Positions 47,107-57,717 are shown, counted from the first letter of the stretch. The stretch is 64,000 bases of DNA from Oceanicoccus sagamiensis (GCF_002117105.1 NZ_CP019343.1:310001-374000), one strand, 5' to 3'. Numbers and translations are program-made. The notes: generated by a model not told the origin, from the letters alone.

Positions 47107-47754
47107 TTAGACGCGTTTTCTCGCGATGGTTAAACCAATCAGGCCTAACGCTAATAACGCGATGGAACCTGGCTCAGGTACATTCTGGATTTTGACGCGC
47201 AGAATCATATCCTGGTAATCATCATCGGAGCTACCTGAGATATTTAAGTCTTCCCAACCAATAATATACGTATCGGCTTCACCGACTATCTCAAAAATAG
47301 CCATCTGGTGGCGGCCATCATTAAGAAGGCTGTCACTATACATAATGCCAGGATTTCTATCCGGCCCATTGGAATCAATATAGAAACCAAAGTCGGTAAC
47401 AACACCCAAGTCAAAGGACGCTTCAGCACCATTGGTATCAGCACCAGAAAATAACTGGGTCATACCACTGCCATCATCAATACCGGTGTAGTATCCAAAA
47501 GTGGTCCGAGTTTCGTAGCCGGCAACTTCCTCAAGAATAACGCTGACTGCGCCAGTACCAGAAAAGGTGGCTATATCGACCTGGTTTAGCACGGCCGTTT
47601 CAGATCGCGCGCCAAGAACATTACCAACCAATAGATCAGTACCATCCCATGAAGAACCAAAACTGATCGGGTTTGTATCCAGAAAATTGACCGTAAATGC
47701 AGCGGCATTGAATGAGCATGCGGCCGCCAGCAGGCCTGTAATGATATGTTTCAC
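47107..47754 (-). CDS. PEP-CTERM sorting-domain protein
   Basis: 215 residues. Signal peptide LLAAACSFNAAAF. Ends VPEPGSIALLALGLIGLTIARKRV, the classical PEP motif, hydrophobic helix and basic tail recognised by exosortase. The mature domain is beta-sandwich-like and acidic (DLGVVTDFGFYIDSNG), possibly calcium-binding. Likely surface or biofilm-matrix protein. Own terminator. Confidence 0.93.
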   Translation of the reverse strand: MKHIITGLLAAACSFNAAAFTVNFLDTNPISFGSSWDGTDLLVGNVLGARSETAVLNQVDIATFSGTGAVSVILEEVAGYETRTTFGYYTGIDDGSGMTQLFSGADTNGAEASFDLGVVTDFGFYIDSNGPDRNPGIMYSDSLLNDGRHQMAIFEIVGEADTYIIGWEDLNISGSSDDDYQDMILRVKIQNVPEPGSIALLALGLIGLTIARKRV

Positions 47755-47947
47755 TTTTTTACTCCTTAATCTCTAACAACTTAACTAAATTCTGGGCTAG
47801 TCGTTAACCCATAGCTACAGAGAGTAAAGCAAAAGTCAGGCCAACATATAATCACCATTAAAATCAATAACTTAAAAGACCATCGAAAAGCAAAGTGATA
47901 TTGTTCGTAAACAATTTCGACAAGCTGTTACAGGTAAGTTAATGCCC

Positions 47948-48811
47948 CTATAGCAGCCCGGACTTAATAAATTCAGCCAGCACCTTCACTGCCCGGTTAT
48001 TCGTATTGTCCATCTGCTTAAGGCTAATTCCCACAGTCCCCAATACCGGCAGGTGTTTTGATTGCTCAATAATCGCCAATGAATCGGGCACGGTACTTCT
48101 GGCCAGCACAGTCACCCCCAAACCCTCATCAATGGCCGCCTGGATACCGGTTAGGTCAGGAATGGTATAGACAATACGGCAGCTACGCTTGGCCTTGCCC
48201 AGCACCCTTAACGCCCGCTGGCGGTAGATACAGCCACTGGGAGCCGCCACCAGGGGTAGCGTTTCCTGGCTATGGGCACGGGAGCTGGCACTGCTTACCC
48301 AGACCAACTCATCCGTCTTGATATAGTTTTTGATGGAACGACGCTGTTGCGCACTGACCTTATCGTGCAAAGCCAGAATTAAGTCGTATTCATTGCGCTG
48401 GTCGTCGGACAGCAGATTGCGGCTGAGGTCGCAGTTCACCTCAAGCGTGACGTCCGGGTAGGCCTTGGCAAAACGGCTGACAATTTTAGGCAGCAAGGTA
48501 ATGGCAAACTCGCTGGGAATACCAAAGCGAATACGGCCACTGACCGGCGGGCTGGAGAAGTAACCCACCGCCTCATCATTTAACGATAAAATCTGCCGGG
48601 CATACGTCAGCAGCGACTCCCCGGCCGGGGTCAGCTCAAGCTTGGGGCTATCACGATCCATCAGGCTGCGGTCCAGTAATTGCTCCAGCTTTTTTAACTG
48701 CTGGCTAATGGCTGGCTGGGTTCTGCCAAGCTTATCGGCAGCAGCGGTAAAACCACCCTCCTCATTAATTACCACAAAGGAACGCAGCATTTCTATTGGC
48801 AGGTTTTTCAT
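47948..48811 (-). CDS. LysR-family transcriptional regulator
   Basis: 287 residues. Winged helix-turn-helix FTAAADKLGRTQPAISQQLKKLE at residues 22-44, then a periplasmic-binding-protein-like effector domain. It is divergent from gcvT with about 147 bases between, containing AT-rich dyads such as ATAATAATTATTAAT. It might control gcvT-gcvP, but its sequence is not of the GcvA subtype, so this is uncertain. Confidence 0.92.
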   Translation of the reverse strand: MKNLPIEMLRSFVVINEEGGFTAAADKLGRTQPAISQQLKKLEQLLDRSLMDRDSPKLELTPAGESLLTYARQILSLNDEAVGYFSSPPVSGRIRFGIPSEFAITLLPKIVSRFAKAYPDVTLEVNCDLSRNLLSDDQRNEYDLILALHDKVSAQQRRSIKNYIKTDELVWVSSASSRAHSQETLPLVAAPSGCIYRQRALRVLGKAKRSCRIVYTIPDLTGIQAAIDEGLGVTVLARSTVPDSLAIIEQSKHLPVLGTVGISLKQMDNTNNRAVKVLAEFIKSGLL

Positions 48812-48958
48812 TCACCCCTCCCCTTTATTGTCACTATAGACCCTAACGGGCTCACTATAACAAAATCTTATCAAAGGATAATAATTATTAATTTCTGTTA
48901 TGCCTGACGCAAAGCTATGATGACCGCCCTGTTATCCAGCAAAGCAAGGTATCTATTC

Positions 48959-50086
48959 ATGACAGACCAAGACCTTCTGCAAACGCCACTGAACGACCTG
49001 CATATTGAACTGGGCGCAAAAATGGTCCCTTTCGCGGGTTATAGCATGCCTGTGCAATACCCACTGGGCGTACTTAAAGAGCATTTACATACCCGCGAAC
49101 AGGCCGGACTATTTGACGTCTCCCATATGGGGCAGGTCCGTATTAAAGGAGCCGGTATCACTGAAGCCCTGGAAAAGCTGGTACCGGTCGATCTGGCGAC
49201 CCTGGCTCTGTTTAAACAAACCTATGCGGTACTCACTAACGAAGCTGGCGGTATTCTCGACGACTTGATTATTACCCGCTGGGCTGAAGATGAGTTTTTT
49301 CTTGTGGTGAATGCTGGCTGCAAGCAACAGGATATCGCCCACCTGCAACAGCACCTACCTGGCTTTGAGCTTGAAGTGATGGATAATCACGCCCTACTGG
49401 CATTGCAGGGGCCACAGGCAAGATCGGTAATGGATGAATTGCTCCCCGCTGCCACCGAGCTACGCTTTATGAGTGGCTGCTTCGACAGCATTGAACTGGA
49501 TGGTGATAGCACCGAGTGTTTTATCACATGTTCAGGCTATACCGGTGAAGACGGCTATGAGATTTCAGTCCCTGCGGATAAAGCCTGCGCTCTGGCGAGA
49601 AAACTTTTATCCTTTGAACAGGTAGAAGCCATTGGTCTGGGTGCCAGGGACTCACTGCGCCTTGAAGTCGGTTTATGCCTTTACGGTCATGATATGAATA
49701 CCGAGACCACCCCCATAGAGGCCGGATTAATTTGGTCCATCAGTAAATCACGTCGTGCCGGTGGTGAAAAAGCGGCGGGCTTTATAGGCGCTGAAGCCAT
49801 CCTTCAACAAATCGCCGATGGCGCTCCACGTAAACGGGTTGGCTTGCAAATTTCAGGGCGCGCTCCCGCCCGTGAAGGCGCCGAACTGGTTAATACGCAA
49901 GGCCATGTTATCGGCCAGATCACTAGCGGCGGCTTTGGTCCCTCCTTGGGCGGTCCGGTAGCGATGGGCTATGTCGAAACCGAATACGCTGCTATAGGCA
50001 CACAGATCTTTGTGCTGCTAAGGAAAAAACAAATTCCTGTTGAAGTCGTGAAGATGCCCTTTATGCCCCAGAACTATGTACGTTAA
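48959..50086 (+). CDS. gcvT: Glycine cleavage system T protein (aminomethyltransferase)
   Basis: 375 residues from the ATG at 48959 (AAGG upstream); the frame to 48917 is not supported. MVPFAGYSMPVQYPLGVLKEH and LFDVSHMGQVRI near the start, the folate-site SGYTGEDGYEISVP, and GLGARDSLRLEVGLCLYG are conserved. Moves the methylene group to tetrahydrofolate. Followed by a repeat and gcvP; gcvH is not between them or elsewhere in the window. Confidence 0.96.
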   Translation: MTDQDLLQTPLNDLHIELGAKMVPFAGYSMPVQYPLGVLKEHLHTREQAGLFDVSHMGQVRIKGAGITEALEKLVPVDLATLALFKQTYAVLTNEAGGILDDLIITRWAEDEFFLVVNAGCKQQDIAHLQQHLPGFELEVMDNHALLALQGPQARSVMDELLPAATELRFMSGCFDSIELDGDSTECFITCSGYTGEDGYEISVPADKACALARKLLSFEQVEAIGLGARDSLRLEVGLCLYGHDMNTETTPIEAGLIWSISKSRRAGGEKAAGFIGAEAILQQIADGAPRKRVGLQISGRAPAREGAELVNTQGHVIGQITSGGFGPSLGGPVAMGYVETEYAAIGTQIFVLLRKKQIPVEVVKMPFMPQNYVR

Positions 50087-50097
50087 GCGTTAAAACC

Positions 50098-50148
50098 GGT
50101 GGAATATATTCCACCCTACACAAGCCGTAGGGTGGATTGCAATCCACC
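50098..50148. repeat. Dispersed double-palindrome repeat, copy 6 (gcvT-gcvP spacer)
   Basis: Arms GGTGGAATATATTCCACC (50098-50115) and GGTGGATTGCAATCCACC (50131-50148) in the reverse order to the other copies (CTAC/GTAG facing inwards), with only seven bases between. The TTG inside it can be misread as a gcvP start. Confidence 0.85.
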
Positions 50149-50190
50149 AAAGCAAACAACGAACAATCATTAAAAACACCGGAGAACTCC

Positions 50191-53079
50191 ATGCTAAATA
50201 ACAACGCATCCCTTTTAGAGCTGGAAGCCCATGACGAATTTATTCAACGTCATATTGGCCCCGACGACCAGCAACAACAGGATATGCTACAAGGGCTTGG
50301 GGTTAATTCTCTGGATGAATTAATCAGCAGCACCGTTCCCGCCAATATCCTGCGGGAAAAAGCGATGGATTTACCGCCGCCAAAAACCGAAAGCGAAGCA
50401 CTGGCAGAACTCAAAGCACTGGCCGCTCAAAATACCGTGATGACCAATATGATTGGCCAGGGCTACCACCCCACCAAAACACCCAACGTTATTTTACGTA
50501 ATGTGTTGGAAAACCCGGGCTGGTATACCGCCTATACACCGTACCAGCCGGAAATAGCACAAGGTCGCTTGGAGGGCCTGCTTAACTACCAACAAATGGT
50601 CATGGACTTAACCGGTATGGAACTGGCTAACGCCTCAATGCTGGATGAAGGCACCGCCGCTGCCGAAGCGATGGCACTATTAAAACGCGTGAACAAAAAA
50701 AACCGCGCCAACCAATTTTTTGTGGCCAATGATTGTCACCCACAAACTATTGCCGTATTAAAAACCCGCGCTGAAACCTATGGCTTTGAATTAGTCTTTG
50801 GCGAAGCTGAAGAACTGGTCGGGCAAGAAGTGTTTGGTGCTCTGCTGCAATACCCCGGTACCTACGGTCATATCACCGACCTCGGCAGTTTGATCGAACA
50901 AGCCCACGGGCAAAATACCTTAGTGGTTGTCGCCGCCGATATTATGAGCCTGGTACTACTTACCCCTCCCGGCGAATTAGGTGCCGATATCGTCGTAGGC
51001 AATAGCCAACGCTTCGGTGTACCCATGGGCTTTGGTGGCCCCCACGCGGCTTTTTTTGCCACCAAAGATAAATACAAACGCTCTACTCCTGGCCGTATTA
51101 TCGGCGTCTCTATTGACCGCCATGGCAACCAGGCCTTACGTATGGCCATGCAAACACGGGAACAACATATCCGCCGTGAAAAGGCCACCAGTAATATTTG
51201 TACTGCGCAGGCTTTGCTGGCGATTATGGCCAGCTTCTATGCGGTTTATCATGGGCCTGAAGGCTTAACAACCATCGCCAACCGTATTCACCGCCTCACC
51301 AATATTCTGGCTAACGGTTTAAATAAGCTTGGCCTGACACCTGAGAATAGCGACTGGTTTGATACACTCACTTATCAGGTAGACGATCAACAAAGCGATA
51401 TTATTGAACGCGCTGTTAGTGCCGGTATTAACCTGCGCATTATCGCCGAAGATCGTGTCGCCATTAGCCTGGACGAGACCACCACCCGTGACGAGATCGA
51501 AACCCTATGGGCTGTCATGTCTGGCAATAATATCGATTTCAGTATTGAATCTATTGATGTAGAAACAGCCAACCACTCTCCTATTCCAGAAAAAAATCGT
51601 CGCAGCAGTGACTTTTTAACCCACCCCGTTTTTAACCAGCATCATTCAGAAACTGAAATGCTGCGCTATATGAAGCGCTTGGAAAGCAAAGATATTGCCC
51701 TTAACCATTCTATGATTGCGTTAGGCTCTTGTACCATGAAGCTAAACGCTACCGCGGAAATGATCCCTATTACCTGGCCAGAATTTGGCAGCATGCACCC
51801 CTTTGCGCCGCAGTATCAGGCACAGGGTTATCTGACAATGTTTAAGCAGTTAGAAAAAATGCTGATTGAAGCCACCGGCTATGATGCCATTTCTTTGCAA
51901 CCTAACTCCGGTGCTCAGGGTGAATACGCCGGTCTATTAGCCATTAAAAAATACCATGAAAGCCGCGGTGATTTTAATCGCGATGTCTGCCTAATCCCCA
52001 GTTCTGCCCACGGCACCAACCCAGCCAGTGCCGCCGTTGCCGGTATGCGCGTCGTCATCACCGAATGCGATGCCAACGGCAATGTGGATATGGCCGATCT
52101 AAAAGAGAAAGCAGAACGCCATGCCGATGATCTGGCAGCACTGATGGTCACCTACCCCTCTACCCACGGAGTCTTTGAAGAAAGTATTACTGATATCTGC
52201 GATTTGATTCACGAGCACGGCGGTCAGGTTTATGTCGATGGCGCCAACCTGAATGCACTAGTCGGTATTGCGGCCCCGGGTAAATTTGGCGCGGATGTTT
52301 CTCATATCAACCTGCATAAAACCTTTTGTATTCCCCATGGCGGCGGTGGCCCCGGTATGGGTCCAATTGGTGTTGGCAAACACCTTGCCCCATTCTTACC
52401 CAACAACCCGGCGCAACCGATTGAAGGTTTGGCTATTGATAACGATACTGTGTCTTCTGCCTCATGGGGCAGCGCAGCGATTCTGCCAATCTCATGGATG
52501 TATGTAGCAATGATGGGTGAAGAAGGCTTAAAGAAAGCTACCCAAGTAGCCATACTAAGCGCCAACTATATTGCCAAAAAGCTCTCCGATCATTACCCGG
52601 TGCTTTATACCGGCAGAAACGATCGTGTAGCCCATGAATGTATTATTGATATGCGCCCGTTAAAAGAAGCCACCGGTATCAGCGAAGAAGATGTGGCAAA
52701 GCGTTTAATGGACTTTGGTTTTCACGCCCCAACCATGTCATTCCCCGTACCGGGCACCTTGATGATTGAACCCACCGAAAGTGAACCCAAGGAAGAACTG
52801 GATCGCTTTATTGAAGCCATGGTCACCATCAGAAAAGAAATTGCCCAAGTCGAAGCCGGAGAACTGGAAGAAAATGATAACCCATTAAAAAATGCTCCTC
52901 ATACCTCAATGGAGGCAACATCGTCTGACTGGGAACACGCCTATACACGAGAGCAAGCGGTATTTCCTGTAGGCAGTGATAATAAGTTTTGGCCGCCGGT
53001 GGCTAGAATTGATAATGTGTTTGGTGATAGAAATCTGGTTTGCTCTTGCCCTTCTATTGACAGTTATCGAGAGGAATAG
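50191..53079 (+). CDS. gcvP: Glycine dehydrogenase (decarboxylating), P protein
   Basis: 962 residues from the ATG at 50191, which has GGAGA upstream; earlier in-frame codons lie in the repeat. Single-chain P protein: [17 protein letters not shown] at the start, PLP lysine in [16 protein letters not shown] (residues about 708-723), and [13 protein letters not shown] in the middle. Decarboxylates glycine onto the lipoyl-H protein. Works with GcvT, GcvH and dihydrolipoamide dehydrogenase, of which GcvH is not seen here. Confidence 0.97.
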   Translation: MLNNNASLLELEAHDEFIQRHIGPDDQQQQDMLQGLGVNSLDELISSTVPANILREKAMDLPPPKTESEALAELKALAAQNTVMTNMIGQGYHPTKTPNVILRNVLENPGWYTAYTPYQPEIAQGRLEGLLNYQQMVMDLTGMELANASMLDEGTAAAEAMALLKRVNKKNRANQFFVANDCHPQTIAVLKTRAETYGFELVFGEAEELVGQEVFGALLQYPGTYGHITDLGSLIEQAHGQNTLVVVAADIMSLVLLTPPGELGADIVVGNSQRFGVPMGFGGPHAAFFATKDKYKRSTPGRIIGVSIDRHGNQALRMAMQTREQHIRREKATSNICTAQALLAIMASFYAVYHGPEGLTTIANRIHRLTNILANGLNKLGLTPENSDWFDTLTYQVDDQQSDIIERAVSAGINLRIIAEDRVAISLDETTTRDEIETLWAVMSGNNIDFSIESIDVETANHSPIPEKNRRSSDFLTHPVFNQHHSETEMLRYMKRLESKDIALNHSMIALGSCTMKLNATAEMIPITWPEFGSMHPFAPQYQAQGYLTMFKQLEKMLIEATGYDAISLQPNSGAQGEYAGLLAIKKYHESRGDFNRDVCLIPSSAHGTNPASAAVAGMRVVITECDANGNVDMADLKEKAERHADDLAALMVTYPSTHGVFEESITDICDLIHEHGGQVYVDGANLNALVGIAAPGKFGADVSHINLHKTFCIPHGGGGPGMGPIGVGKHLAPFLPNNPAQPIEGLAIDNDTVSSASWGSAAILPISWMYVAMMGEEGLKKATQVAILSANYIAKKLSDHYPVLYTGRNDRVAHECIIDMRPLKEATGISEEDVAKRLMDFGFHAPTMSFPVPGTLMIEPTESEPKEELDRFIEAMVTIRKEIAQVEAGELEENDNPLKNAPHTSMEATSSDWEHAYTREQAVFPVGSDNKFWPPVARIDNVFGDRNLVCSCPSIDSYREE

Positions 53080-53415
53080 TTTTTTTGTCGGTTTTGAATA
53101 AAGATTGTGAAAGGGATTTCTAAGATTGTGAATTTAATAAAGATTGTGAAAACAGCCCTCCGATCAAATAGTCCTTTTTGATGTCCGCTACCTAATCAGC
53201 AGCGGACATTAGCTTATTTACATTACGCATAATATAAATTGACCACTCCTGACCCCATAAGAGATATTCATTTAAATGAAAGATATATATTGCCTGTCGA
53301 AACTCTTTATCAAAAAACCATTGATATGTTACGCATAAACGGGATAATAAAAAGCATAAAAATTAAACAATACTAATAAAAAATTCTCTCTAGCTTGATG
53401 ATAAGGATATACACC
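53080..53415. other. gcvP to PEP-CTERM spacer with short tandem repeats and a hairpin
   Basis: Holds three copies of AAGATTGTGAA at about 53100-53110, 53122-53132 and 53140-53150 (period 18-22 bases), and a perfect 9-bp hairpin ATGTCCGCT/AGCGGACAT (53181-53209). No ORF. The hairpin may terminate gcvP transcripts but has no long T run. Confidence 0.6.
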
Positions 53416-54114
53416 ATGTTTAACTATACCCTAGCCCTAGTGGGCCTATCACTTTCAGTTTTTGCCAATGCGGCTTTATACGACCGTGGCAATGGCTTGC
53501 TCTATGATGATGAACTAAACATCACGTGGTTACTCGACTTTAATTACGCTAAAACAAGTGGTTACCACACCACCGGTTATATGACTAGAGAAGATGCTAA
53601 AACATGGGTTGAGGCATTGGATTATGGCGGCTACCAAGGCTGGCGGTTACCTACGCAGACTAACGGTGCTTACGGCAACAGCTCTTATGAAATAGGGGAG
53701 TTGGGGCATTTGTATAATTTCACCCTCGGTAACCAGCGTCAAGATTGGAATGATCCTAACGATTGGTGTGAAGAGATTGAATATGACTACTACGAGTGTG
53801 GTTATGACACTGCGATGGAAAACGATAGCTTTACCGACCCGATTACAGGACAAACCATCAGTTTTGGCCTTCTAGCTTATGAAAGTTATAAGTCTTTTCA
53901 ATATGGAGATTTGCGTGAAGGCAGTAGAGATTATCATATCCAAGGCTTTGGTTTTTATGATGGGGCTGAATTCACTGCAAATACCCAATACGGTGGTGGT
54001 TATTTAGCTTGGGCTGTTCATGATGGAGATATAGCGGCAGTCCCAGTGCCTGGAGCTGTATGGTTATTTGGTTCAGCTCTAGCTGGTCTGGCTGGCTTTA
54101 AGCGCAAAAAATAA
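53416..54114 (+). CDS. Lcl_C/DUF1566-like protein with PEP-CTERM-type anchor
   Basis: 232 residues from the ATG at 53416 (AAGGA upstream). Signal peptide ending FANA/A. The mature part opens LYDRGNGLLYDDELNITWLLD and has AKTWVEALDYGGYQGWRLPT, the Lcl_C (DUF1566) fold often found in surface lectin-like proteins. The end VPVPGAVWLFGSALAGLAGFKRKK is the VPxP-type sorting signal. Probably sorted to the cell surface. Confidence 0.85.
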   Translation: MFNYTLALVGLSLSVFANAALYDRGNGLLYDDELNITWLLDFNYAKTSGYHTTGYMTREDAKTWVEALDYGGYQGWRLPTQTNGAYGNSSYEIGELGHLYNFTLGNQRQDWNDPNDWCEEIEYDYYECGYDTAMENDSFTDPITGQTISFGLLAYESYKSFQYGDLREGSRDYHIQGFGFYDGAEFTANTQYGGGYLAWAVHDGDIAAVPVPGAVWLFGSALAGLAGFKRKK

Positions 54115-54149
54115 CAACAAATATACGATACTTTAAAGAGTCCCTTCGG

Positions 54150-54178
54150 AAAAGGATCCCTTCGGAGCCTTTTTTGAT
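54150..54178 (+). terminator. Terminator of the Lcl_C gene
   Basis: Stem AGGATCC/GGAGCCT-type with TTCG-like loop (54155-54172, one mismatch) and a T6 run. Confidence 0.7.
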
Positions 54179-54194
54179 GCTCTCTAATAACTCA

Positions 54195-55079
54195 TCACCG
54201 ATCATCATAGGCGCTATCATGCCGGGCCATAATGTCGGAGGCTATGGTCTTGATGTCAGTGACATAGCCATGTTCGTAGTCATAGGTAGCCAGATCAACA
54301 TTGAATATCGCCTGTAACCAGACCAACTGGCTCAACTTAACCAACATAGTTTCGGGGTGACCCAACTGATCTTTGTAAATACCCAAACGACCTCCAGCAG
54401 TAATTAATGTATCTACTTCCGGCAGGTTACCCTGATCGTATAATCGGTAGAGCTCGACTGCGCTCTCGCCATAGGGAATACAAAAAAACGAGTTGTCAGG
54501 GTAAGCCGCTCGTAGCTCGTCAATAATCGCACTGTGGAAGTGGGGGTGGCCGTCAACCAAAACGGATTCATAGGCATCAAAATCCATTGTCTCTGGGTAG
54601 ATAGGCCAGGGTAAAGCGATAAAAAATTTGGTGTCCGGATTCTGCTCCAGTGCATAGTCCACCCAATTCCTATAACCTTCCAGGGTGGGATAATCAGGAT
54701 GATAGGTCATACCAAAGAGTTCGATATCACCGGCGTCGAGTATGGCCTGTATCTCAGCTCGTTTGGAAGGGTTTACCCAAAGCCCCTGAGGAGATCCCGT
54801 GGCCCCTCCTGACATAACCACCTGCTGGGTATGACCTTCAATACCAACACTCTCCACATGTTCGGGCATACCCTCTGCCACTGGCCGAAAAAAACTGTGC
54901 CCGGCAAACAGTGCGTTGTATCCCCCCCTGACGCTATCCTCAACGGGGTCTATGGGGTTATCTGGAGTACTGGAACCTGAACTAGATCCGCCACCGCATG
55001 CGGTTAATATCACCGCTAGAAGAAGCGTCAACCAAGATTGGACTGCTATGGTAAGTGAGGGTAAGTACTGCATCGGCAT
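54195..55079 (-). CDS. Predicted lipoprotein, possibly SGNH-hydrolase-like
   Basis: 294 residues. Lipobox LTAC near residue 28 and a flexible linker GGGSSSGSSTPDNPIDP. The mature start YNALFAGHSFFRPVAEGM resembles the GxS block of SGNH/DUF4886-like hydrolases; the chain contains ALPWPIYPETM and DQLGHPETM, plausible His/Asp of the same fold. Reaction unknown. Convergent with the Lcl_C gene. Confidence 0.7.
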   Translation of the reverse strand: MPMQYLPSLTIAVQSWLTLLLAVILTACGGGSSSGSSTPDNPIDPVEDSVRGGYNALFAGHSFFRPVAEGMPEHVESVGIEGHTQQVVMSGGATGSPQGLWVNPSKRAEIQAILDAGDIELFGMTYHPDYPTLEGYRNWVDYALEQNPDTKFFIALPWPIYPETMDFDAYESVLVDGHPHFHSAIIDELRAAYPDNSFFCIPYGESAVELYRLYDQGNLPEVDTLITAGGRLGIYKDQLGHPETMLVKLSQLVWLQAIFNVDLATYDYEHGYVTDIKTIASDIMARHDSAYDDR

Positions 55080-55434
55080 AACCTCAAGGGCACAATAGTT
55101 TTATTAAAGTTACCAGTCTGAAACATCGGTAAAATTTTACATGTAACGGGTAGACACTCTAGTTGGTAATTATACCTATATAGGTTATTCAGGGTAAAAA
55201 TAATCGACTAAGGGTCATAACAGCCACTAAGATTAGCACTGTGTTTCACAAGGTTAATTAAATACCCGTCTCTCCACCTACTACGGTTTAGTATCGCTTT
55301 CACACCCTTTATTCAAAATCGATATTTTTCTTCATACATAGCAAATCAAGATAGAAACACATCAAACGGGCCTGTGGCCCATTTTTACTTTAGACCCCAT
55401 TGACTCGTAAAGGAGCCGCCACAACCGACACACC
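55080..55434. other. Intergenic region with the left copy of a direct repeat
   Basis: No ORF. Contains the repeat at 55330-55388 upstream of the 3' end of the desaturase. Confidence 0.4.
55330..55388 (+). repeat. Imperfect direct repeat flanking the desaturase-AraC module, left copy
   Basis: About 80% identical to 57659-57717. Both contain CTTCATAC, GCAAATCAA, ATCAAACGGGC and TGGCCC followed by T5, i.e. a terminator-like hairpin in the same orientation. Confidence 0.75.
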
Positions 55435-56342
55435 TTAACTTGTATGTATCGATCTCTCAGTACTTATTGGAGCTAATGTAAAAGGCCCGGTAGTGGCGGG
55501 GTTTTGCGACTCATGGTAGCGCTGCTTCGCGTTCCATACTTTGATATAGCGATAAAACGGCACTGTAGGATAGAGATGATGCACCAGATGATAATTCTGA
55601 TAAACAAAGATCGGCGTTAACAACCACTCCAGCCCAACACGATTTGAGGTACTGCGAAAAGGGTCGTCGGTAGCGTGTGTCTGATGCGGATAGTGAGGCA
55701 AATAATCAAACACCCAAATAATGAAAAACTTGGCTATTCGCGTCGGGATAAAGAAAAGCAATACATAATACTCCAACCACCCCACCAGAGTGAACGCAGC
55801 AATAACCAGCCCCCAAAAAGCATCGCCAGATAAAATTCTATACGCTCACTTTTCCGCCTTTTGTTAAATACCTCAGGCTTTAAATAATACTTGAAATAGA
55901 TTACGTCAAATGTCATCCACTTAAACGGTAGCAACCACACTGGCCCAATACTTAGACTTACATCAGGGTCTTTGGCTGGATCATTGGTGAACCGATGATG
56001 CTGCATATGAACGCAGCGAAACACCGGCAGTAATGGCGCTGGCTCTAGCAGCAAAATACCTGCCCTACCAAGCCAGTCGTTTAATAGGGAGTTGGAGCTA
56101 ACTGCGCGATGTGCTGCTTCGTGAACCACAGCAAAAGACATATAAGAAGCGGTGGCATTAAGCATAATTGCCCAAAACAGAGACAATGCACCCTCCATAT
56201 AGGCGAATGTTACGATGCCAAACAGCGTGTAGGCTGCCAACAACAGCACGATAGTAGGCCAGGTAATAGCTGGTCGCCGTAACAGCCTTTTAAAACCTTC
56301 TGGATCATCACTATGGTCAGAATTTCCAGGCTTCTCATTCAT
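55435..56342 (-). pseudogene. Fatty acid desaturase interrupted by a one-base frameshift
   Basis: Two overlapping frames together give a membrane fatty acid desaturase. The first (start 56342) has transmembrane helices and the His boxes HEAAH and HMQHH; the second (ending 55435) has the third box HLVHH. The frames join at 55815-55819, where a T5 run on the minus strand (followed by G5) needs one more T to read ...MLFWGLVIAAFTLVGWLEYY in frame. All three iron-binding boxes are intact. It desaturates fatty acyl chains in the membrane. Either a real pseudogene, a phase-variable site, or a sequencing error. Divergent from an AraC regulator with the same kind of defect. Confidence 0.85.
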
Positions 56343-56529
56343 CTTTTTATCCTATTGGCTACCGCGGTGATCACTGCCCCTATTATTCAAATAATTGCAT
56401 TTGTCATACAGAACAGAGAGTGACAACAGGGGGACAAATAGTGACAAAAAGCCTGATGCAGGCTTATACTCATGGCTGTATTTCTTCAACCCCCCTCTCA
56501 CTGTGATACCTATTGCGAGTTGAGCACCT

Positions 56530-57566
56530 ATGCCAAGTCACAAACACCCATCTTCCAGCTATGTTCGTATTCTGTTTCGGCATTTACGGCTCAATGAAGA
56601 AAACAGTGCAGCCTATTTTAACGACACAAAGGTGTCGTATAAAACATTAATGACCTTAGATGGAGCGATTCCCCCGATGAGATGGCCCAAATTTATCGAA
56701 ATGCACAAGTTATCTCCAAGCTAGAAGATTTGGGCTTATTAGTCGGGGCCCAGCTACATATTTCAACCCACGGCCCGCTAGGTGTAGCTGCTTTTAGTGC
56801 CCCTGACCTTCGAGCCGCATTGACCTTATTTGCCAAATACAGCCAGACCAGAGCAGAATTTTTTAAGGTGTCCATCAAAGAGAACACTGAGGGGCTAAGG
56901 GTAATTTTCTCTGAAACTTTCGATCTGGATGATCTGCGCGTATTTATTCTGGAAACGGCATTAATAGGTCTCTTCTCTTCTATCACGTCTTTCGTTGGGG
57001 CCGGTCAGTTTAAAGGACAAGTCAAATTTTCTTATGCGAAACCAAGCTATTGGCAGAAGTACCAACAACACTTTGGTGAGCATATAAAATTCAATCAAGC
57101 AACGACAGAAATTATCGTTTCAGAAGCTATTTTGTCGACGCCATCTCCCGTTACCGACCCAGTTATGCACCAAGAGGCCGTGGCTATTTGCGAACGGCAA
57201 CTCAAAGAAATTCAAGCCGGTGAAGCAGAAAGTCGTGTTATATCGACTGAAGAGACAGTGTCAGCACTGATATTTGAAAATCCAGGCAGGATATGGACTT
57301 TAAACGAGGTGGCGAAAAAGTTACATACAAGCCCGCGCACACTGATTCGAAAGTTGGAGTCGGAAGGAACAAAATTCCAGAACGTTCGCGATGAACTGGC
57401 CAAAAAACAAGCCGCCAACTATCTGAGCGATGCCAGTTTATCTGTCGAAAGTATCGGGCATTTAATGGGCTTTAGTGACGTCTCCAGCTTTAGGCGTAGC
57501 TTCAAGCGCTGGTTTGGAGAAACACCATCACAATATATCGCCAGAATCAGAAGGGGCTCAAGCTAG
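56530..57566 (+). pseudogene. AraC-family regulator interrupted by a one-base frameshift
   Basis: N-terminal frame starts 56530 (SYVRILFRHLRLNEENSAAYF...KTLMTLDGAIP) and the rest is the frame ending 57566. The break is in a C5 run at 56671-56675: with six C it reads ...LDGAIPPDEMAQIYRNAQVISKL, which fits the arabinose-binding-type N-terminal domain of this family. The C-terminal DNA-binding domain is intact (WTLNEVAKKLHTSPRTLIRKLESEG, then SVESIGHLMGFSDVSSFRRSFKRWFG). It probably regulates the adjacent desaturase. Confidence 0.85.
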
Positions 57567-57658
57567 AGTAGCTTCCAACTTAAACGTCATACTAAAGACA
57601 CTGAAGGTCGCTAAACTCGTCCATCAACGCTCCCCAATTAAATGGTTGTTATCATTTT

Positions 57659-57717
57659 CTTCATACTGGCAAATCAAAATGGAAAACAATCAAACGGGCT
57701 TATGGCCCGTTTTTATT
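57659..57717 (+). repeat. Imperfect direct repeat flanking the desaturase-AraC module, right copy
   Basis: See 55330-55388. Also serves as a terminator for the AraC gene (AAACGGGC/GGCCCGTTT and T5). Confidence 0.75.

Noticed and set aside
47948-48811. Calling the LysR gene gcvA
   Set aside because: Its helix-turn-helix and length do not match the GcvA pattern; only its divergence from gcvT supports the idea.
48840-48958. Glycine riboswitch in front of gcvT
   Set aside because: The leader is too short and AT-rich and shows no tandem aptamer pattern.
50137-50190. TTG start for gcvP in the repeat
   Set aside because: The codon is inside the dispersed repeat; the ATG at 50191 has a clear ribosome binding site.
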